From: Prorocentrum cordatum
Lineage: Eukaryota > Sar > Dinophyceae > Prorocentrales > Prorocentraceae
Direction of reading: 5' to 3'
Assembly: GCA_963575745.1 (NCBI GenBank)
Contig: CAUYUJ010017859.1
Span: 30,250-94,249 of the forward strand
DNA length: 64,000 bases
Positions 1 to 11,129 of this stretch are shown here, piece by piece (the first letter of the stretch is position 1; each line of letters opens with the position of its first letter). The notes under the pieces were generated by a model that worked only from the letters and a program-made list of their open reading frames with translations, was not told the origin of the DNA and did no database searches. The position numbers and the translations under genes were made by a program.

Positions 1-436
1 GTCGTGCTGCCGGTGCTGCTGCTGCGCTGGCCTGGCCAGCGCCGTACCAGTCCACCAAGACGACCACCTCGTCGCTGATCCCTGGCAAGCGAGCACTCGG
101 GGCCGTCCCTTGCCACAGGTCGGAATCCAGCTGTCACGGATCAAAACATGCATCTGCCGCCGTCGCCGGCGGCGCCGTGGGCGCGGCGCCCGGTGCCTAG
201 GCCTCGTTGCCGCCCTTTCCCGCGGCTCCTCCATCTCTGTTCCGACCCTTTCCTTCTCCAACCATCGCTCCGTTTACTAACGGCTGGTGCTAGACGACAT
301 CAGGAGGATGAGTTTGTGACAGGAGAGCGGACGCCAGGGGAGATCTGGCAACGTCCCAGCGCGTCAGCGCCGTCTGAGCCACACCGGCTAAGCACGGGGA
401 GAAGAGATGGGAAGACGATGAGGGAAGCTCGGAGGC
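1..436. other. no gene recognised
   Basis: High-GC sequence without a convincing open frame, RNA gene or repeat. The reading frames crossing it run into the polypurine tract that follows and have no recognisable protein features. Confidence 0.5.
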
Positions 437-660
437 GCTGGAGGACGAGGACGAGGAGGAGGAGGAGGAGGAGGAGGAGGAGGAGAGGAGGGAGGAAGGG
501 ATGGAGGAAGGGAGGAGGAGGAGAGAAGGGAGGAAGGGAGAAAGGGAGAAGGGAGGAGGAGGAGGAGGAGGAGGAGGAGGAGGAGGAGGAGGAGAGGAGG
601 GAGGAGGAGGAGAGGAGGAGGAGGAGGGAGGAAGGGAGAGAGGAGGAGAGGGGGGAGGAG
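437..660 (+). repeat. polypurine GGA/GAG tract
   Basis: Almost uninterrupted GGA/GAG triplets with occasional AAG. The tract keeps all frames open and makes spurious poly-Glu, poly-Gly, poly-Arg or, on the other strand, poly-Ser and poly-Leu frames. Similar tracts lie at 2755, 4063, 14400, 24910, 38600 and 54914. Confidence 0.9.
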
Positions 661-1561
661 CAGGAGCAATCGAAAAGACGCCCACGTGCGCCCGCATTGG
701 AACAGAACCGACCCTGGCGAGGATGCTGCCCTGCGCGGGAAGGGGAGTCGAAGGTCCTCCTCCTTGCCCTTGCCCTACTCATCGTCGTCCCCCTGCTCAA
801 CTCGAGGGCGGCGAATGGGGACGATCGACGAGGAGAGAGAGGTCGGGGGGGGGGGATCGAAATATTGGAGGCCGCCCAAGCTTCGCTGAAATAAACGCGG
901 TCGGCAGATCACGACGCATCGCCGCGATGTGTCTCACGTGCACCGGCGGCGCCAGGCTGGAAACGAAGCCGGCCCCTGGATCACGCCGCACATCGCCGCT
1001 ATTCGGACCCAACCTGGGTGATAGGTAAAGGAGACTTGAGGCGGAGGGGTGCACAGAGCGGTCGACGGCAAGAGACGTCGACATCGCATCGGGAGGAACA
1101 GGACCGGCCGCATCGGCACGAACTCGAGATCGACTCGGACATCGGTCGCGCCAGGATGCACAATAACGCGGTGCAGACACCGGGCCGCATCGGATCATCC
1201 GAAGATCGGAATGGATCGGGGATCTACTGACCCGGGTCAATCCAGATCCAGGTCAATCGGCCTTCGCAGGGTCCTGCAAGATCCTGCAGGATCCTGCAGT
1301 GCACCCCTGGCTCTGCAGGATCCTGCAAGACCTGGCGCTCTGGCCGACACCCGTTTGCCTTGACCCCCGTCTCTCGGGGGCGGCCAAGAGGGGGGCGTCC
1401 AAGAGGGGTGTGTGCAAATCATGGCCCGAGGCATGTGGGCGGCCCAGGGGGGGGGGGCAAGGGACGTAATGACATAAGAAGAGTGGCCATGAAAGCTGAG
1501 GAAGCATTATGGCCCAAGCCATGAAATCCCCTCCCCATAGCCTTCATCCCCCCCTTGGCTT
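661..1561. other. no gene recognised; short GATCCTGCAG repeat inside
   Basis: No supported gene. At about 1268-1332 the decamer GATCCTGCAG is repeated in slightly varied form, including its CTGCAGGATC complement. Confidence 0.4.
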
Positions 1562-1767
1562 TGGACGCCCGAAATGGGTACCGAAAAAAGGGGTACAATG
1601 CCCAACAGCAAGTGTCCCAAACCAACAGCGGCCGCTGTTGGGCAGGCGGCCCTCTGTCTCAAATGGACACAGGCCGCGGCGGCGTGGACAGCGAATCCTG
1701 TCCAAATTGAACAAGAACTGCTGTTGGGCATTGTACCCATTCTTTCAATACCCATTTCGGGCGTCCA
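1562..1767. mobile_element. MITE-A: 206-bp element with ~48-bp terminal inverted repeats
   Basis: The left arm starts TGGACGCCCGAAATGGGTA and continues through GGGTACAATGCCCAACAGCA. The right arm is its near-perfect complement, ending CCCATTTCGGGCGTCCA. There is no coding capacity, so it is a non-autonomous DNA element or a fold-back. No clear target duplication is visible. Confidence 0.75.
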
Positions 1768-2059
1768 GATTGGCCGCTCCCGAATCTCTTGAGCCCCGAA
1801 TCGAGCCGGACCGGGCTGGTAGGCGTCGGCATCGCATCGGACCGATCGGATCGTCACGGCCCCTGCTTGGAGGGCACGGCGGCACGGCAGCAGGACTTTC
1901 TCTTGCGCCCTCGGGCCCAGGGCCCGGCCGCCGCCGCCACGGGCGCCGGCCGGGAGGGCACGTGCCGCGCGCAGCTGTGGCCCTGCCAGAAGCTGTCCCA
2001 TGCCTGTGGCAAGCTCGTGTCCTGACGTGAGACGACGCCAGGGCGACGATGACAGTGCA

Positions 2060-2330
2060 GTGGGTGAGGATGAATCGAGAATCTCCGAGATCGGGGAGAT
2101 CTGGAGGATGTCTCGGGCGCCACGGCCTTCCCAGAGCGTCCCAAAGCGTTCCGGAATGCTCTGAGAGCGTTCCTGAACGCTCTGGAACGGATATCCTGGT
2201 CCTGGGCTGGGACGGTGATGAAATGGTGTGAGGACACATCGAGGATCTCCGAGATACGGCGGGCCTGGTGTCCCGGGCGCCGCGGCCTTCTCTGAGCCGG
2301 AATGCTCTGGAACGGAATTATCCTCGTCCT
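2060..2330. repeat. imperfect tandem duplication, ~165 bp unit
   Basis: The segment with ATCTCCGAGATC, then GGGCGCC, CGGCCTTC and a GGAATGCTCTG cluster, occurs at about 2075 and again, shortened, from about 2238. No coding signal. Confidence 0.5.
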
Positions 2331-2352
2331 ACCCCCGTCTGGCATACCTATT

Positions 2353-2544
2353 GGAGGCCTGGAAATTGGCACCAACACCAACACAGGGGGTCGCCTCCAC
2401 AGGGGGAAGATGATCCTGGATCTCGGTGTTGGTGGTAATAGTTCGGCCACCTTGGAAGCCAGAATGCTACCACCACCACCGAGATCGGGACCTGCTCCCC
2501 TCGTTGGAGGCACACCGCCGAAATTGGTGTTGGTGTCAACCTCT
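2353..2544. mobile_element. MITE-B copy 1
   Basis: About 190 bp, foldable: GCACCAACACCAA near the left end pairs with TTGGTGTTGGTGTC near the right end, and GGGGGTCGCCTCCAC pairs loosely with GGAGGCACACCGCC. It shares its whole length with the segments at 3670-3854 and 59511-59703. No coding capacity. Confidence 0.75.
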
Positions 2545-2754
2545 GCACCCTGCGGAATGCTTTAGAAATCATGGGTTAAGAAATTCACAGTCTCATAAAA
2601 ACCCAGAGCGTCTACCCAAATCTTAGGATTTACATGGAAGCATTAAGAAAAAAAATCGAGACTCCGGCCGAAAACCTGGGCTTTCTTCTTAAGCATCGCC
2701 TAGAAGGTAGGCCTGCGAACCTACGGCAGATTCGTGCCGTGACGGCCCTGGCCT

Positions 2755-2836
2755 TGGAGGAGGAGGAGGAGGAGGAGGAGGAGGAGGAGGAGGAGGAGGA
2801 GGAGGAGGAGGAGGAGGAGGAGGAGGGGGAGGAGGA
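2755..2836 (+). repeat. GAG trinucleotide tract
   Basis: About 25 GAG/GGA triplets. The frame across it encodes a poly-glutamate run that is not supported by flanking coding sequence. Confidence 0.9.
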
Positions 2837-2912
2837 CGCCGCTCGTACCGATCCGCCTCGAGCGGCCTCGGCTCTCCGGCAGCGCAAAAAGGCTCGACGC
2901 GGCCGATCCTCT

Positions 2913-3083
2913 AGGGCTCCCAACTTCGCGCTCTCGCGCTCCGCGAAGCGCGAAGCGCGAACAACTTCGCGCTCTCGCGCCGCCCCCCCCAAAGGGAGAA
3001 GAGGAGGACGAGGAGGAGGGGGAGGAGAAACGAGGACCGCGGAGCGCGAAGCGCGAATAACTTCGCGCCCTCGAGGGAGCCCT
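2913..3083. mobile_element. MITE-C copy 1
   Basis: 171-bp element with 9-bp inverted ends AGGGCTCCC / GGGAGCCCT and internal palindromic blocks of CTTCGCGC and GCGCGAAG. A second copy at 4994-5162 is about 90 percent identical along its whole length. No coding capacity and no evident target duplication. Confidence 0.7.
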
Positions 3084-3174
3084 TGATCCTGGACCACCAG
3101 CGGCATTCCACCTCGAACGCCTCCGCCAGAGTCGCCCTGGTCGCGAGCCTGCAGTACAGGCAAGCTACTCTCAG

Positions 3175-3317
3175 GCCGGGCATGCTCCCCCCCAGGCGGA
3201 TTTTGGGCGGCAGATCACGAGTAGCCAACAAAAACTCAGACATACAGAGAAATCGTCCCCGGAATATGGTTCCAAACTATTTTCGGATACTCCTCCTGTG
3301 GAGGGACATGCCCGACT
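3175..3317. mobile_element. MITE-D copy (diverged)
   Basis: The ends resemble GGGCATG-CCCCC-AGGCGGA at left and TCCTCCTGTGGAGGGACATGCCCGAC at right, an inverted pair. The same ends occur at 53206-53394, 60384-60524 and, weaker, near 55228, defining a family of elements of roughly 140-190 bp. Confidence 0.55.
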
Positions 3318-3499
3318 TCGAGCTACTACCGCAAGGAACGCCGAAGGAGGAGCGAAGCCCCTCTTCGGCTCCAAGAGAGCGCCCGGGTGCACAGAAGGAG
3401 CGCTGGAGGAGCAATACCACGGAAGGGCGCGAGGAACCACGAGCCCCTTCCGATGCCAGGCGGCCGCTCACTTCAGCGACTTGACGGAGCAGAAGACTT

Positions 3500-3630
3500 T
3501 ACAGCAGAAGCAGGAAGACTTTACAGTAGAATCAGGAAGACTTTACAGTAGAAGCAGGAAGACTAGAAGCAGGAACTTTGGGTAACAACAACGTGAAGCA
3601 GGAAGACTCTACAGTAGAAGCAGAGCGGAT
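3500..3630. repeat. short tandem repeat, unit GCAGGAAGACTTTACAGTAGAA
   Basis: Four or five imperfect copies of a roughly 22-29-bp unit (AGCAGGAAGACT followed by TTACAGTAGAA). Confidence 0.65.
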
Positions 3631-3669
3631 CCCCGCAGGCTCCCCGAGGACGGAGGCCGAGGGAAAACT

Positions 3670-3854
3670 TGGAGGCCTGGAGCTGGGCACCAACAGTACA
3701 GGGGGTTGCCTCCACAAGGGGGGAGATGTTCCTGGAGGATGGTGGTAATCTGGCGGCCACCTCAGAAGCCCGAACACTACTACCATCACCGAGATCGGGA
3801 TCAGAGCCCATTGGTGGAGGCACACCGCCCATGTCGGTGTTGGTGTCAACCTCT
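3670..3854. mobile_element. MITE-B copy 2
   Basis: Same order of blocks as the element at 2353: GGAGGCCTGG, GCACCAAC, GGGGGTTGCCTCCAC, TGGTGGTAAT, CACCGAGATCGGGA, GGTGGAGGCACACCGCC, TCGGTGTTGGTGTCAACCTC. It is about 75-80 percent similar by eye. Confidence 0.75.
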
Positions 3855-4062
3855 AGGCCTAGAGTCAACCCGTATCATAAGGATGCGCGGTACGGATGCA
3901 AGGGCATCGGAGGCCCACGTGAACGTTTTCCGAACGAGGCTGGCCAGCGAAAGTCGTTAAGGATTGGCCGCAAGGGCAAGAATGCAGGGGCACCCTTGGA
4001 AGAATTGCCCATCCCTCCTGCGCGGGTGGACTGTCCGAAGACCCGCTCGATTCTTGAAGCAC

Positions 4063-4318
4063 GAGGAGGAGGAGGAGGAGGAGGAGGAGGAGGAGGAGGA
4101 GGAGGAGGAGGAGGAGGAGGAGGAGGAGGCGGAGGAGGAGGAGGAGGAGGAGGAGGAGGAGGGGGAGGAGAAGGAGGAGGAGGAGGGGGAGGAGGAGGGG
4201 GAGGAGGAGGAGGAGGAGGAGGAGGAGGAGGAGGAGGAGGAGGAGAAGGAGGAGGAGGGGGAGGAGGAGGAGGAGGAGGAGGAGGAGGAGGAGGAGGAGG
4301 AGGAGGAGGAGGAGGAGG
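4063..4318 (+). repeat. long GGA tract (about 255 bp)
   Basis: Nearly pure GGA repeats with scattered GGGGGA, GAAGGA and GCGGAG variants. It creates long artefactual frames (poly-Gly, poly-Glu and, on the minus strand, poly-Leu and poly-Ser) and could adopt triplex DNA; neither is evidence for a gene. Confidence 0.95.
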
Positions 4319-4993
4319 GCGTCCAAGCAGGTGGGGGCACTGGCTGCGGACGCAGCGCCGCCTCCCAGGTTCCTCTCAGTGCCCTGCCTGTCCAGGCCCC
4401 TGCGCGCCGCGTCCCCGAGCTTGGCCCGGGGCAGGGTGAGCCTTTTGGCGGCGCACAAAAGGGGGTGGGGGTAGGGGGGAGGGCTTCTTAGAGGCAGGCT
4501 GCGTCTCAGAGGGCGGCGGCCTTACATCTAGAGATGAGGCCCGCGCCTTCTGAGAAGCAGGGGTGCTTCTAAGGAGCCCTCCCCCCTCCCCCCACCCCCG
4601 TCTGCGCGTGGCTGAGCCTTGCCGCCGCCACCGCCGTCTCGAGGATCGGGTAAGTGGGCACTGGGAGACAGACAAGAAGAGCCAACGAACCATGACCCCC
4701 ATTCCCCGAGGAGTACTTGCGTTTAGGGAGTCCTTCTTGTCCTCTACAAAAATGAGCCGGCTGGGCGGTCTGTTGAGCAGGGACCGACCTTCCCGGCATT
4801 CCTATAGGCCAACCACGACATGTTCTCAGAACCCAGACATGTCCTGAAAATCAGAGCAGTGTTTTTACAGCATGAGCACGATGCGAAAAGGCAAGACAGC
4901 CCCAGCCAGAAGTGCTCTACGAACAGCTTGTGCAGACCACAGAAAAAGGTTATGAGAAAATTCTTCGGTGGGCCTACAGGCACGCCAGAATCT
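4319..4993. other. no gene recognised
   Basis: Moderately complex sequence without a frame of coding character. The stretch 4800-4860 has the palindromic words ACATGTTCTC and CAGACATGTCCTG but no defined element. Confidence 0.4.
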
Positions 4994-5162
4994 AGGGCTC
5001 CCAACTTCGCGCTTCGCGCTGCGCGAAGCGCGAAGCGCGAATAACTTCGCGCTCTCGCGCCGCCCTCCCAAAGGGAGAATAGGAGGACGAGGAGGAGGGG
5101 GAGAAGGAACGAGGACCGCGAAGCGCGAAGCGCGAATAACTTCGCGCCCTCGAGGGAGCCCT
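4994..5162. mobile_element. MITE-C copy 2
   Basis: 169 bp with the same AGGGCTCCC / GGGAGCCCT ends and internal CTTCGCGC/GCGCGAAG blocks as the element at 2913. Both copies are preceded by TCT and followed by TG, so either the element is longer than its inverted ends or the site is preferred. Confidence 0.7.
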
Positions 5163-5385
5163 TGCAGAATGTGGCCGCCGTCGCCGCCGCGCCGCCGCCT
5201 CGACGCCGCCCGTCGTCTGTGCCACCTGGGCGGTCCGGCGGACATCTGGTCGCCGACGCCGCTCGCCGCCTCTCCGCCGCCTCGTCGCCGCCCGTCATAG
5301 GCCAGCTGGGCGGTCTGGCGGCTGTGTGGCCGCCCCGTCGCCGCCTCGCCGCCGCGTCGCCGCCACCAATCGCCGCTATGCTCGG
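5163..5385. repeat. GCCGCC/GTCGCC low-complexity stretch
   Basis: Dense CGCCGCC and CGTCGCCGCC words; two imperfect ~100-bp units, both containing GGCGGTC(C/T)GGCGG. No coding evidence. Confidence 0.55.
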
Positions 5386-6806
5386 CGATGACGGGCGTCA
5401 TGAAAGGGGGGGTGTTTTTGGCGGGGGGGTGGTAGGGCCTAACGACGCCCCCCCCCGTCGTGTACCTCCGGCACCACAGCCGCGCCCGCGCGCACGACGC
5501 GACGAGCGAAGAGAGACCACGACGACGACGACGACGCGGGCAGCATGTAGGTGGCGATCTGCCCCACTGCGCCTGTGTACACCACAACGCTCGCGTGCAC
5601 CACAGTGCGCGTGTTCACCACAGCGCCTGCGTACACCGCAACCGCCGCGTGCAACGCAGCGCCTGTGTACACCACAGTGCTTGCGTTCACTGCAGCGCTT
5701 GTGCACGCCACAGCGCCTGTCTACACCACAGCACCCGCGTACAAGGCAGCGCTGGTGTACACCACAGTACCTGCGTGCATAGGACAGGTAGAAGGAGCAT
5801 GTACGTGAGGATTTGTTGCGTACACCTAAACGCCACGCCAGGAACGTGCTGATAATCGAAGGCAACGTTTTTCCCTCCTCCCTCCTCCTCCACCTCCTCC
5901 TCCTCCTCCTCCTGTTCCTCCTCCTCTTTACCCCCTGTCGCGCGGGTTGGCGCTAGAACGCACGTGCGCATCTCAGCGTGCACCGCAGAATGGTCTATTG
6001 AATCGGTCCACTTGTTTTTGGACGGCCAACTTAGCTGGAGCCTCCTGGACACAAATGGGGGGAGTTAAGGTGATGCGGGCGGACTCGGGAGAACTCGTAG
6101 ATTCCAGCGGCGCTCCTTTGTCCATAGAACTCCCTTCTATGATTTTCTCTGGAATCCACAAGCGCTCCATTTTGTCACAAGGATTCCTTCTAAAATTCTA
6201 TACACAACACCGGTACACAGGCACTGCAATGCACGCAGGCATTGTGGTGTACACTGGTGCTGTGTTGCACACGGCTGATGTGGTGTACGCAGGCGCTGTA
6301 CACAAGAGCTGTTGTGCCCGCAGGCACGGTGGCGCAAACTGACGATGTGTTGCATGCGGCTGCTGTGGTGTAGATCCGCGGCGTGGTGTACACAGGCGCT
6401 GTGGTGCACGCGGGCACTGTGGTGTACACAGGCGTTGTGGTGCAAATCGCCACCTACATGCTGGTGCGACCCGTCCTCCGTCATTCCTAAGCGTTCCCAG
6501 ACGCCGCCGGCGCGAAACGTGACGCCATCGACCCCCTCCACCCCCCCCCCCGATGATTGCCGTCATCGGCCCAGACTAAAAAACAGTCTCCAGCCGCGTC
6601 CGCGCGCACGACGACGATGAGCGACGAGCGACGAGCCACGAGCGACGCCGACGACGACGACTGCGGAAGAGACACCTATAGGGATTCCTACGCGGACACC
6701 TAGGCGGATCCCAATGCCCACGGCGGCAGTGCCCGGAGCGCACTGGGTGGGGGGAGCGTTACGTCTTTGGGGGGGGCGGGAGCGGGGGCCATGACGCCCG
6801 TCATGT
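5386..6806. mobile_element. 1.4-kb fold-back element with tandem-repeat arms
   Basis: The outer ends are ATGACGGGCGTCATG (5388) and its complement ATGACGCCCGTCATG (6788). Inside them are two long arms of an 18-bp-type tandem repeat (CACCACAGCGCCTGTGTA), in one orientation at 5545-5800 and inverted at 6205-6450. The arm tips GCATGTAGGTGGCGAT (about 5543) and ATCGCCACCTACATGC (about 6446) are exact complements. The ~390-bp centre has no recognisable gene. The architecture is that of a fold-back transposon. Confidence 0.65.
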
Positions 6807-6895
6807 CGCAAGCAGTGAAGAAACGGGCTCTAGCTTGCGCGACTTTCAAATGATCCATTGGCTGATCCACGCATCTGCATATGTTTCTTCATAGT

Positions 6896-6897
<2 letters not shown>

Positions 6898-6931
<34 letters not shown>

Positions 6932-6961
6932 TAGATAATTATTGTATATATGGAGATAAAA

Positions 6962-6997
<36 letters not shown>

Positions 6998-7101
6998 GTA
7001 TGTATATATATATATGTGCACATACGAGAACCATGCGCGCGCTTCGCGCGCGCGCGTTCTAGCAAGCTCTAGTTGTAACCTGAACTGTTCGGCATGGGCG
7101 G

Positions 7102-7142
<41 letters not shown>

Positions 7143-7145
7143 TAT
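6898..7145. repeat. cluster of (AT)n microsatellites
   Basis: Three runs of alternating AT (about 6898-6926, 6966-7016, 7103-7148), separated by short unique sequence that includes a GCGCGCGCTTCGCGCGCGCG hairpin near 7038. Confidence 0.9.
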
Positions 7146-7179
7146 ATTCCTCCTATAGTTTTATGAGCCCGGGCGGGGG

Positions 7180-7890
7180 GACCCCCCCCCAAAACCGGAC
7201 TCCCGGGATCTGGGGCTTTGGGACCCTCCAGACGGGCCTCGAAGCGGCCACCGGGCCTCACGTGGCGTTTTGCCAAGCCTTCCCAGCACACCTAGGGCGA
7301 TCAGGGGGGTCATCGGAGACGTCCCAGAGACCCCCAAGACAGCACAAGAGCGCTCCAAGAGTGACCGACGTGACCTCAAGATGGCCCAAGAGGCCTCCAG
7401 GACGGCCCCAAAGAGGCCTCTAAGAGCACCCCCAAGAGGGACCCTCGAGGCAAAAATCATTGATTTTCTGTGGATGTTTGGTGAATTTTAGGGTTATCCT
7501 CTTTTCGGCTTCCCGACGCTCCAAGACGGCGGTCGGCGGTCGTCTGGGCGTCCGAAGCCGCCTGGGAGGCTCCAAAATCGCCCCACAACCATCCGAAAGG
7601 GCTTCCAGGCAATCCAAGAGAGCCCCAAAACGGCACAACACGGGTCCAAGATGGCCCTCAGAGAGCCCCATGGCGGCCCAAGATGGCCCAAAGACACCCT
7701 CCGAAGAATTCCAAATCGTGATTCGGTCGTTCAGGGAGCCCGCGGTTGGAGGCAGGGTGGCCCGAGGAAGCCCCCGGAGGCCCCCAGAATACGCCCAGGA
7801 GGTATCCTGAAGGCCTCAAGAAAGCCTGAAACAACTTTTGTGAGGCCCCTAGAGGCTCTCCAAGGAGGAGCCTCCGCAAAAAAGAGCTGA
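7180..7890 (+). mobile_element. CCAAGA-rich dispersed element
   Basis: Degenerate internal repeats of GCCCAAGAGGCCCCCAAGA type, with the module TCTTTTCGGCTTCCCGACGC at about 7500. Related blocks occur at 8500-9240, 10366-11080 (reversed), 14740-15330, 22260-22480, 28150-28200 and 61510-62290. It has no convincing protein; open frames reflect the repeat composition. Its ends are undefined. Confidence 0.55.
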
Positions 7891-8385
7891 GAAGGATGGG
7901 GAGAATGCGCAGGGTATGGCGAGCATAAGGGAAAAGAAGCATGGAGGAAGGATAACGAATAATATAATTATAGCGGCGATGCCAGAAAAGGCAACCAGGA
8001 GTTATCGCTAAATTGTCGGCTTGACCTTCCTGCTATTCCGCCTGCATGCCAAACTTCAAGGACCAAGGTGCATGGCGCGAAGCGCCATTGCAGTCTTGTA
8101 TGTATATATATACAAGATTTTAAGGCTCGCTGCGCTTCGCCTTCTAATCTTGATCCTTGCACCTACGATGTTTCTGGGCGCGGGCGAGAACACAATTGTT
8201 CAATGAGGTGTGTGGGAATTGTGCGAGCGGAGGCGAGGCGAGGCGAGTGCGCGGTAGCGCCCGGGGCGGGGCTCAGGGCGCAGAGTTGGTGGACGCTGGA
8301 GTGGAGGTGAAGGTGGAAAGTCGGATGCCGGACGCTAGAGGTCGGAGTGCTGAGCTGATGGAGGCTGGAAGTCTATAGGTGGAAG
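7891..8385. other. no gene recognised
   Basis: Contains a TCTTGTATGTATATATATA hairpin-like AT stretch near 8095 and GGCGCGAAGCGCC-type palindromes. No gene or defined repeat. Confidence 0.4.
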
Positions 8386-9255
8386 TCCCACCAGCCCTTT
8401 AGGGCTACGGTGGTATAACGAGTTTGGTCTTCTCTCTTCCCCTTCCTTCCCCTGCTCGGGGGAGGGGTAACCTTCCCCTGGACCTGGAGGGGGGGGGGGA
8501 TGGAGGCGTTAGAGCGTCCAAGATGGCTCAAGATGGCTCCAAGAGGCGCTCCAAGTCGCAAGATGGCCTCCAAGATGGCCCAAGATACCTCAAGATGGGT
8601 CAAGATAGCCTCCGACACACCTCCAAGAGTCCTCAAGACGGATCCACGTGCCCTTCGAGCCCTCCACGGCGCCCTCCAAGAAGCCAAAACCCTTCAAAAG
8701 CCTAAGGAAAGTCAATGTGTTTGGCATTCTCGTCTTTTCGCTTCCGATGGGCCCCTGAGGCATCAAGATGGCCCCAAGATGGCCCAAGAGAGCCCCAAGA
8801 GGGGCCCAAGAAGGCCCAAGACGGCCCCAAGATCGCCCAAGAGGCTTCCAAAGAGCGCTCCAACACGTCCCCAAGACGCCGTTTGAGAGCCTCCGAGGGG
8901 GGGACCTGAACTGAGGACCCCCGCTCTTTTTGAACAATGGGGCCCAAGACGGGCCCGAGAGGCCTCCCAGCCTCTCCTGAAGATTCTCCACCCCGCCCTT
9001 TTTGGCCCAAGATGGCTCCAAGAGAGCCCTAGATAGCCCAAGATGGCCTCCAAAATGGCCCAAGATAGCCAAGCATGGCTCAAGATAGAGCCTCCGACAG
9101 ATCTCCAAGAGGCCTCAAGACAGCCTGAATATGGCCCAACATAGCCGAGCATGGCTCAGAATAGCTTCCGACAGCCTCTAGCCGAGCATGGCTCAGGATA
9201 GCCTCCAAGAGGCCTCGGGAAAGCTGGCAATCAATTCTGGACGGGCCGGTGGGGA
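8386..9255. mobile_element. TIR element, family ending CCCACCAGCCC, copy 1
   Basis: The left end TCCCACCAGCCC is matched in inverted orientation by GGGCCGGTGGGGA at the right. The interior is CCAAGA-rich repeat sequence without a transposase. Immediately outside the right end, GATACGCGAAGCGT is shared with the copy at 21856-23082, so the true end may lie 15-25 bp further right. Confidence 0.6.
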
Positions 9256-9902
9256 TACGCGAAGCGTCAAGAATTGAGAGGAAAGTCGGCGGCCGCATGC
9301 TGGAGGACGGGATGCTGACCTGGTAGAGGCTGGGAGTCCCGCGAGCGAAGCGGCAACACGATATTGAATGAGAGATGTGGCCGGCGCCTCGGCGAGAGCA
9401 CGGGTCCCAGTGAAAGCTGTCTTCTGTTTCCGCCGTTTGCCCTCCCCTCCTCCTGCTCCTCCGTGCCCTCCTTCCGTCTTCCTGGGGCCCCTCCTGTTTC
9501 TCGCAATCCTCACCGTTCCTTCCTCTTCCTCCTTTTTCTCCTCCGTCCCGCCTCCTGCTCCTTTTCCTTCTCTGCCACGCGGGCACATTCGGCGCGCGGG
9601 CCAGCCGAGCCAAGGACGACGGCGACGATGACAACGACGACGGCGGCGACGTGGGCTCTTGAGACGAAAGGAGAACTGCGCATCAAATTGTGTTCCCCGG
9701 ACCCTGGAAGCCTGTCGTGGGCCCTCTTCGGAGCCCCCTTTGTCTGTCTTGGCACCCCTGGTTGCTTTTGGGGAGCTTGTGATAAGAGTATGTGGTCTGG
9801 GGCTTTTGACGAGGCAGCGGAGGAGGAAGACAACGAACTACAGGAGGAGCAAGAGGAGCAGGAGGATAAAGAGCCGGAGGAGGAGGAGCAGCAGAAGGAG
9901 GT
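9256..9902. other. no gene recognised
   Basis: Pyrimidine-rich then acidic-codon-rich sequence. The frame around 9800-9900 reads as Glu/Gln-rich only because of GAGGAGGA repeats. Confidence 0.4.
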
Positions 9903-10365
9903 TGGGAGGAGATTTCCGAAGAGTTGGTGTCGAGAGTTAGGTTGGAACCTTCTTGGACTTTCTTGGGGATGTCTTCAGAGCCTCGAAGGAGGAGATTTCC
10001 GAAGAGTTGGTGTCGAGAGTTAGGTTGGAACCTTCTTGGACTTTCTTGGGGATGTCTTCAGAGCCTCGAAGGAGCAGCTGGAGGAGGATCAGGAGAAAAC
10101 CTCCTGAGAAAATGAGTATCAGTTTTCGTATCCCGGAGTCGGTGGAGGCAAATGAGGAGAGGGCGATGGAGGGAGGAGGAGGAGGACGAGGAGGAGGAGG
10201 AAGGCGACGAGTTCGAGGGAAGAAGGAGGTTGAGGAGGGGATGAGGGGCAGAGAGGGGGAAACGGAGGAGGAGGAGGTAGAGAAGGACGAGAGATGGGCT
10301 GTCGGACGTCCGAGTAGGTCATGCCGAGAGTTATCTTGGAACCCTCTTGGGCTCTAGTGGGGATG
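9903..10365 (+). repeat. ~84-bp repeat, two close copies and one diverged
   Basis: The block GGAGATTTCCGAAGAGTTGG ... CTTTCTTGGGGATGTCTTCAG occurs at about 9907 and 9990 nearly identically. A diverged third copy (GAGAGTTATCTTGGAACC) follows at about 10325 after a GGA-rich spacer. Confidence 0.75.
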
Positions 10366-11100
10366 TCTGCAGGGCCTCATGTGCCGTCTTGGGGCGAGGT
10401 TGAGAAGAACTAGGGGCGATGGGGGGGGCCGCTCAGGTCAATCAGAGTGTAAAGAATTTGACGGCTCTAAGACTGAGTGGAGCTCCTGTTGGTGCTTTTG
10501 TATACCATCGGAGGGCCTTCTTGGGCTGTCCTGGGGCCCTCGTGGGCTGTCTGGGGGGGCTTGGGCCGTCCTGGGGCCGTGTTGGGGCTCTCTCGGGCCC
10601 TCTCTGAAGCATCCCGTGACTCTGTTGGAGCCCTCTTGGGGGTCTTTTAGGGGTCTCTTGGGCGCTCCCTGGCTTTCTTTGCGCTTTATTGACCCATCTT
10701 GGGGCCCCATTGGGCCGCCTGGAAGCCATTTCGGGGCGACCTCGGAAGCTCGCAGATCATTATTGGGCCGTTCGTGGCCAGAAAAGGCGAGAAGCACAGA
10801 ATCGTTCAAAAATAAATGGAAAATTAAGGTTTTTGGCCTGCTGAGGCCGTGTTGGAGGTCTTTGCGGGGGCATCCTGGACAGTCTTGAGCCCATGTTTGG
10901 TCCTGTTGGAGCACTATGGGGCCGTCTTGGGGCCTCTTGGGCCTTGCAGAGGACGTCTCGGAAGTGCCTTCTGCTGTCTTGGGCTCCCGATGTAGGCCTC
11001 GTGTCGCTCTCTTCGGGGTAAGCATTGTGGGGCTCTCTTGGGAGCCTGTGGGGTTCATCTGGGGTCCATGTGGGGGGGGTGTCGGTGACATGCCGGGTTT
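10366..11100 (-). mobile_element. CCAAGA-rich dispersed element, reversed
   Basis: Repeated TCTTGGGGCC and CTTGGGCCGTC words are the complement of the CCAAGA family described at 7180. No coding capacity recognised. Confidence 0.5.
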
Positions 11101-11129
11101 TTCCTTGTAATTTGATAGGTAGAAGGAAT

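Noticed and set aside
3669-4458. Long open frames on both strands through the GGA tract
   Set aside because: Homopolymer-like Gly, Glu, Leu or Ser proteins arise from the triplet repeat in every frame; no normal coding sequence continues on both sides.
6898-7145. TATA-box promoter cluster
   Set aside because: Simple AT dinucleotide microsatellites; dinoflagellates generally lack canonical TATA promoters and no gene follows.
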